NCBI GenBank assembly: GCA_002496475.1 | Contig: DAJV01000096.1 | Coordinates: forward strand, 36,210-42,902 | Source: Vulcanisaeta sp. UBA163 | GTDB taxonomy: Archaea > Thermoproteota > Thermoprotei > Thermoproteales > Thermocladiaceae | Reading direction: 5' to 3' | Length of the DNA stretch: 6,693 bases | Part shown: in pieces, positions 5,587 through 6,693 of the stretch | Layout of the letters: every line of letters starts with the position of its first letter | How positions within the stretch are numbered: the first letter of the stretch is position 1 | Made by a program: the position numbers and the translations under genes | The notes under the pieces: model-generated | What the model was told of the DNA's origin: nothing | The model's input: only the letters and a program-made list of their open reading frames with translations | Database searches by the model: none

Positions 5587-5596
5587 AATTAAAAAG
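5587..5596 (-). promoter_or_regulatory. TATA box of the AbrB-type operon
   Basis: Read on the minus strand, CTTTTTAATTAGG contains a TATA element centred about 26 bases before the ATG at 5565, giving a start of transcription at or very near the A of the ATG. No ribosome-binding site lies between, which fits a leaderless message. Confidence 0.55.
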
Positions 5597-5644
5597 GCTT
5601 TCGATAAAATTAACAAAGAGAGGTTTATGGGAAATGGCGAATTG

Positions 5645-5654
5645 AGTATATACT
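5645..5654. repeat. Ten-base palindrome upstream of the AbrB-type operon
   Basis: AGTATATACT is a perfect palindrome 80-89 bases before the AbrB-type start and beyond the stop of the ACT-domain gene. It could be an operator for the dimer-like regulator or a secondary TATA site; at this length chance is a serious alternative. The rest of 5566-5711 holds no gene. Confidence 0.25.
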
Positions 5655-5711
5655 AACCATTTACCAAGATCGAAATGCTTGATATATGATTGCTAGAACG
5701 GGTAGTATGGT

Positions 5712-6326
5712 TCATGAATTAGTACCGTAAGGCTTCGCAACACTAACATACGCGTTACCCACCCTATTAGTCCTAATTACGTGGAGTCTTGATAATGCCG
5801 TGTTCACTAGGCCATGTATGAAACCCTCCGTGAATGAACCATCAAGCTCCTCATCGAAGGGCTCCTCAAACTCAATCCTAACCTCACCACCGGAAACCTC
5901 CAGGCTCCTAAAGACAAGCCTGTTATAGGCTGTCGCCGTGTATAGGAGTGACCTAACCGTGGTTGTTGGGTCCCCGAGGGGTATCTCATTGACTGATGCC
6001 TTCGCGTATTCATAACCAAGCCTATACAGAGTCCTCACCAATTCCTGAACACCCACCTGTTGTAGGACTGCCTTTAGGGCATTTATGAACTGCCTCCTCG
6101 AGAAGGCTATGGGTATCACGGACTCATTAATGACATTGACCAACTCAACACCCTCAGTAACAAGCCTATTAATGATAGGCATCGGGTCCCCACTAACGCC
6201 AAGCATTATGGCCCTAGTATTACCAACACCACTGGTTGTATCAAGTCCAAGATTGCCAACAACTAAGGTCAAGTCACGAAGTAGACCAGGCCTATCCCTA
6301 ACAACCCTAAACAACAACCAGGGCAT
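5712..6326 (-). CDS. ACT-domain protein with V4R-like C-terminal domain, probable ligand sensor
   Basis: 204 residues. Residues 3-73 form an ACT domain: a first strand LLFRVVRDRPGLLRDLTLVVGNLGLD with the typical D-R-P-G-L-L turn, then AIMLGVSGDPMPIINRLVTEG and a closing VELVNVINESVIPI. ACT domains bind amino acids or other small ligands and control the attached domain. Residues 80-110 are helical (FINALKAVLQQVGVQELVRTLYRLGYEYA), and 120-198 resemble a V4R (4-vinyl reductase-like) ligand-binding fold, with LVFRSLEVSGGEVRIEFEEPF, the helix FTEGFIHGLVNTAL and a final strand NAYVSVAKP. The cysteines common in V4R domains are absent; the protein has none. No DNA-binding domain or enzyme active site is seen, so a regulatory subunit or sensor is the best guess. 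The start is supported by the ACT boundary and a TATA box 25-30 bases upstream. ACT call firm, V4R call tentative. Confidence 0.85.
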   Translation of the reverse strand: MPWLLFRVVRDRPGLLRDLTLVVGNLGLDTTSGVGNTRAIMLGVSGDPMPIINRLVTEGVELVNVINESVIPIAFSRRQFINALKAVLQQVGVQELVRTLYRLGYEYAKASVNEIPLGDPTTTVRSLLYTATAYNRLVFRSLEVSGGEVRIEFEEPFDEELDGSFTEGFIHGLVNTALSRLHVIRTNRVGNAYVSVAKPYGTNS

Positions 6327-6347
6327 TGGGTTTTGCCCTGTGAGAAA

Positions 6348-6360
6348 ATTATTTAAATCT
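6348..6360 (-). promoter_or_regulatory. TATA box of the ACT-domain gene
   Basis: On the minus strand AGATTTAAATAAT is centred about 28 bases before the ATG at 6326. There is no Shine-Dalgarno between box and start, so the message is probably leaderless. Confidence 0.6.
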
Positions 6361-6405
6361 TAGCCTGTTAATATTAAAAATTACTTAATATATTCCGAAA
6401 AAGAA

Positions 6406-6427
6406 TTGATTAATAGCCATTAATCGA
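6406..6427. repeat. Inverted repeat upstream of the ACT-domain gene
   Basis: GATTAAT (6408-6414) and ATTAATC (6419-6425) are perfect inverted copies around AGCC; one wobble and one more A-T pair extend the stem to nine. It lies about 80 bases before the ACT-domain ATG and about 50 before its TATA box. A regulator site, or a hairpin ending a minus-strand transcript from beyond the window edge, are both possible. A second pair, AATCGAG (6422-6428) and CTCGATT (6452-6458), overlaps it. Confidence 0.4.
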
Positions 6428-6533
6428 GTACATTAAAGTCAAAGAGTAGTCCTCGATTTAATAGCGCCTTGGTTTGTAATTGCCACACCCCCTAATCTCA
6501 TAATTAATGCTCATTAGTATCCGCTCATAAGTT
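6428..6533. other. Intergenic stretch without a recognisable gene
   Basis: Part of the 367-base region to the right of the ACT-domain gene. Apart from the promoter and inverted repeats entered separately, I see no gene, RNA or clear signal here on either strand; it is AT-rich with several TTAAT-like words. Confidence 0.5.
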
Positions 6534-6692
6534 TTAGGACCTCACTTCATGATTAACCACCTTCTTACCGCACTTAATTACATTGAGAATTTTGCCTATG
6601 AATCCGTTGATTGAATCCATAATCAGTACCTTCGAAGACCTCACTTCGTAGTGCTTCCTCGTAAAATTCCTCTGTACCACTTTTTCCTCTTT
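6534..6692 (-). CDS. Possible C-terminal end of a minus-strand gene (doubtful)
   Basis: One minus-strand frame is open from the window edge to a TAA at 6534-6536, giving 52 residues with no recognised family. It is rich in Lys and Val (KEEKVVQRNFTRKHYEVRSS near the edge), with a middle part LIMDSINGFIGKILNVIKCG. Other frames close sooner or are equally short (one runs 44 codons), so length alone does not show coding. The four residues Glu-Val-Arg-Ser occur twice, 33 codons apart, from an 11-base direct repeat. It could be the tail of a real gene, a decayed fragment, or no gene at all. Confidence 0.25.
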   Translation of the reverse strand, partial: KEEKVVQRNFTRKHYEVRSSKVLIMDSINGFIGKILNVIKCGKKVVNHEVRS

Positions 6693-6693
6693 G

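Overview
The window most likely comes from the chromosome of a hyperthermophilic crenarchaeon (Thermoproteota). The FEN1 and tRNA sequences, as I remember the family patterns, point to Thermoproteales of the Vulcanisaeta/Caldivirga kind; this is inference, not a database result. Archaeal signs are a Cdc48-type AAA ATPase, a eukaryote-like FEN1 ending in a PCNA-binding peptide, an archaeal tRNA-Glu without encoded CCA, TATA-like boxes about 25 bases before several starts, and a mix of leaderless and Shine-Dalgarno starts. No insertion sequence, CRISPR array or clear integrated element was seen.

Left part (2-3216, plus strand): the 3' end of a cdc48-like gene ending in a Leu-Tyr-Val tail that fits the proteasome-docking HbYX pattern; a small winged-helix-like protein; flap endonuclease 1; and, six bases later, a complex I subunit H (NuoH) with an unusually long N-terminal extension. 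The small gene, fen and nuoH are close enough to share a transcript, although their jobs (DNA repair and respiration) are unrelated.

Middle part (3217-4504, plus strand): an AT-rich gap with two AT-rich inverted repeats, a 68-residue single zinc-finger protein, an overlapping pair of unrecognised genes (a basic protein with an acidic tail, then a charged helical protein) behind a likely leaderless promoter, and tRNA-Glu(CUC), whose TATA box overlaps the stop of the preceding gene.

Right part (4687-6326, minus strand): a two-gene operon in which a regulator with two tandem AbrB-type DNA-binding halves precedes an unrecognised 178-residue protein, and, with its own promoter, an ACT-domain protein whose C-terminal half looks like a V4R-type ligand-binding domain. 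The last 367 bases hold this gene's promoter, an inverted repeat upstream of it, and a doubtful partial open frame on the minus strand running off the edge.

The best candidates for something undescribed are the tandem-AbrB/unknown operon, the overlapping unknown pair before tRNA-Glu, and the ACT plus V4R-like protein. None is proven to be a new system from this window alone.
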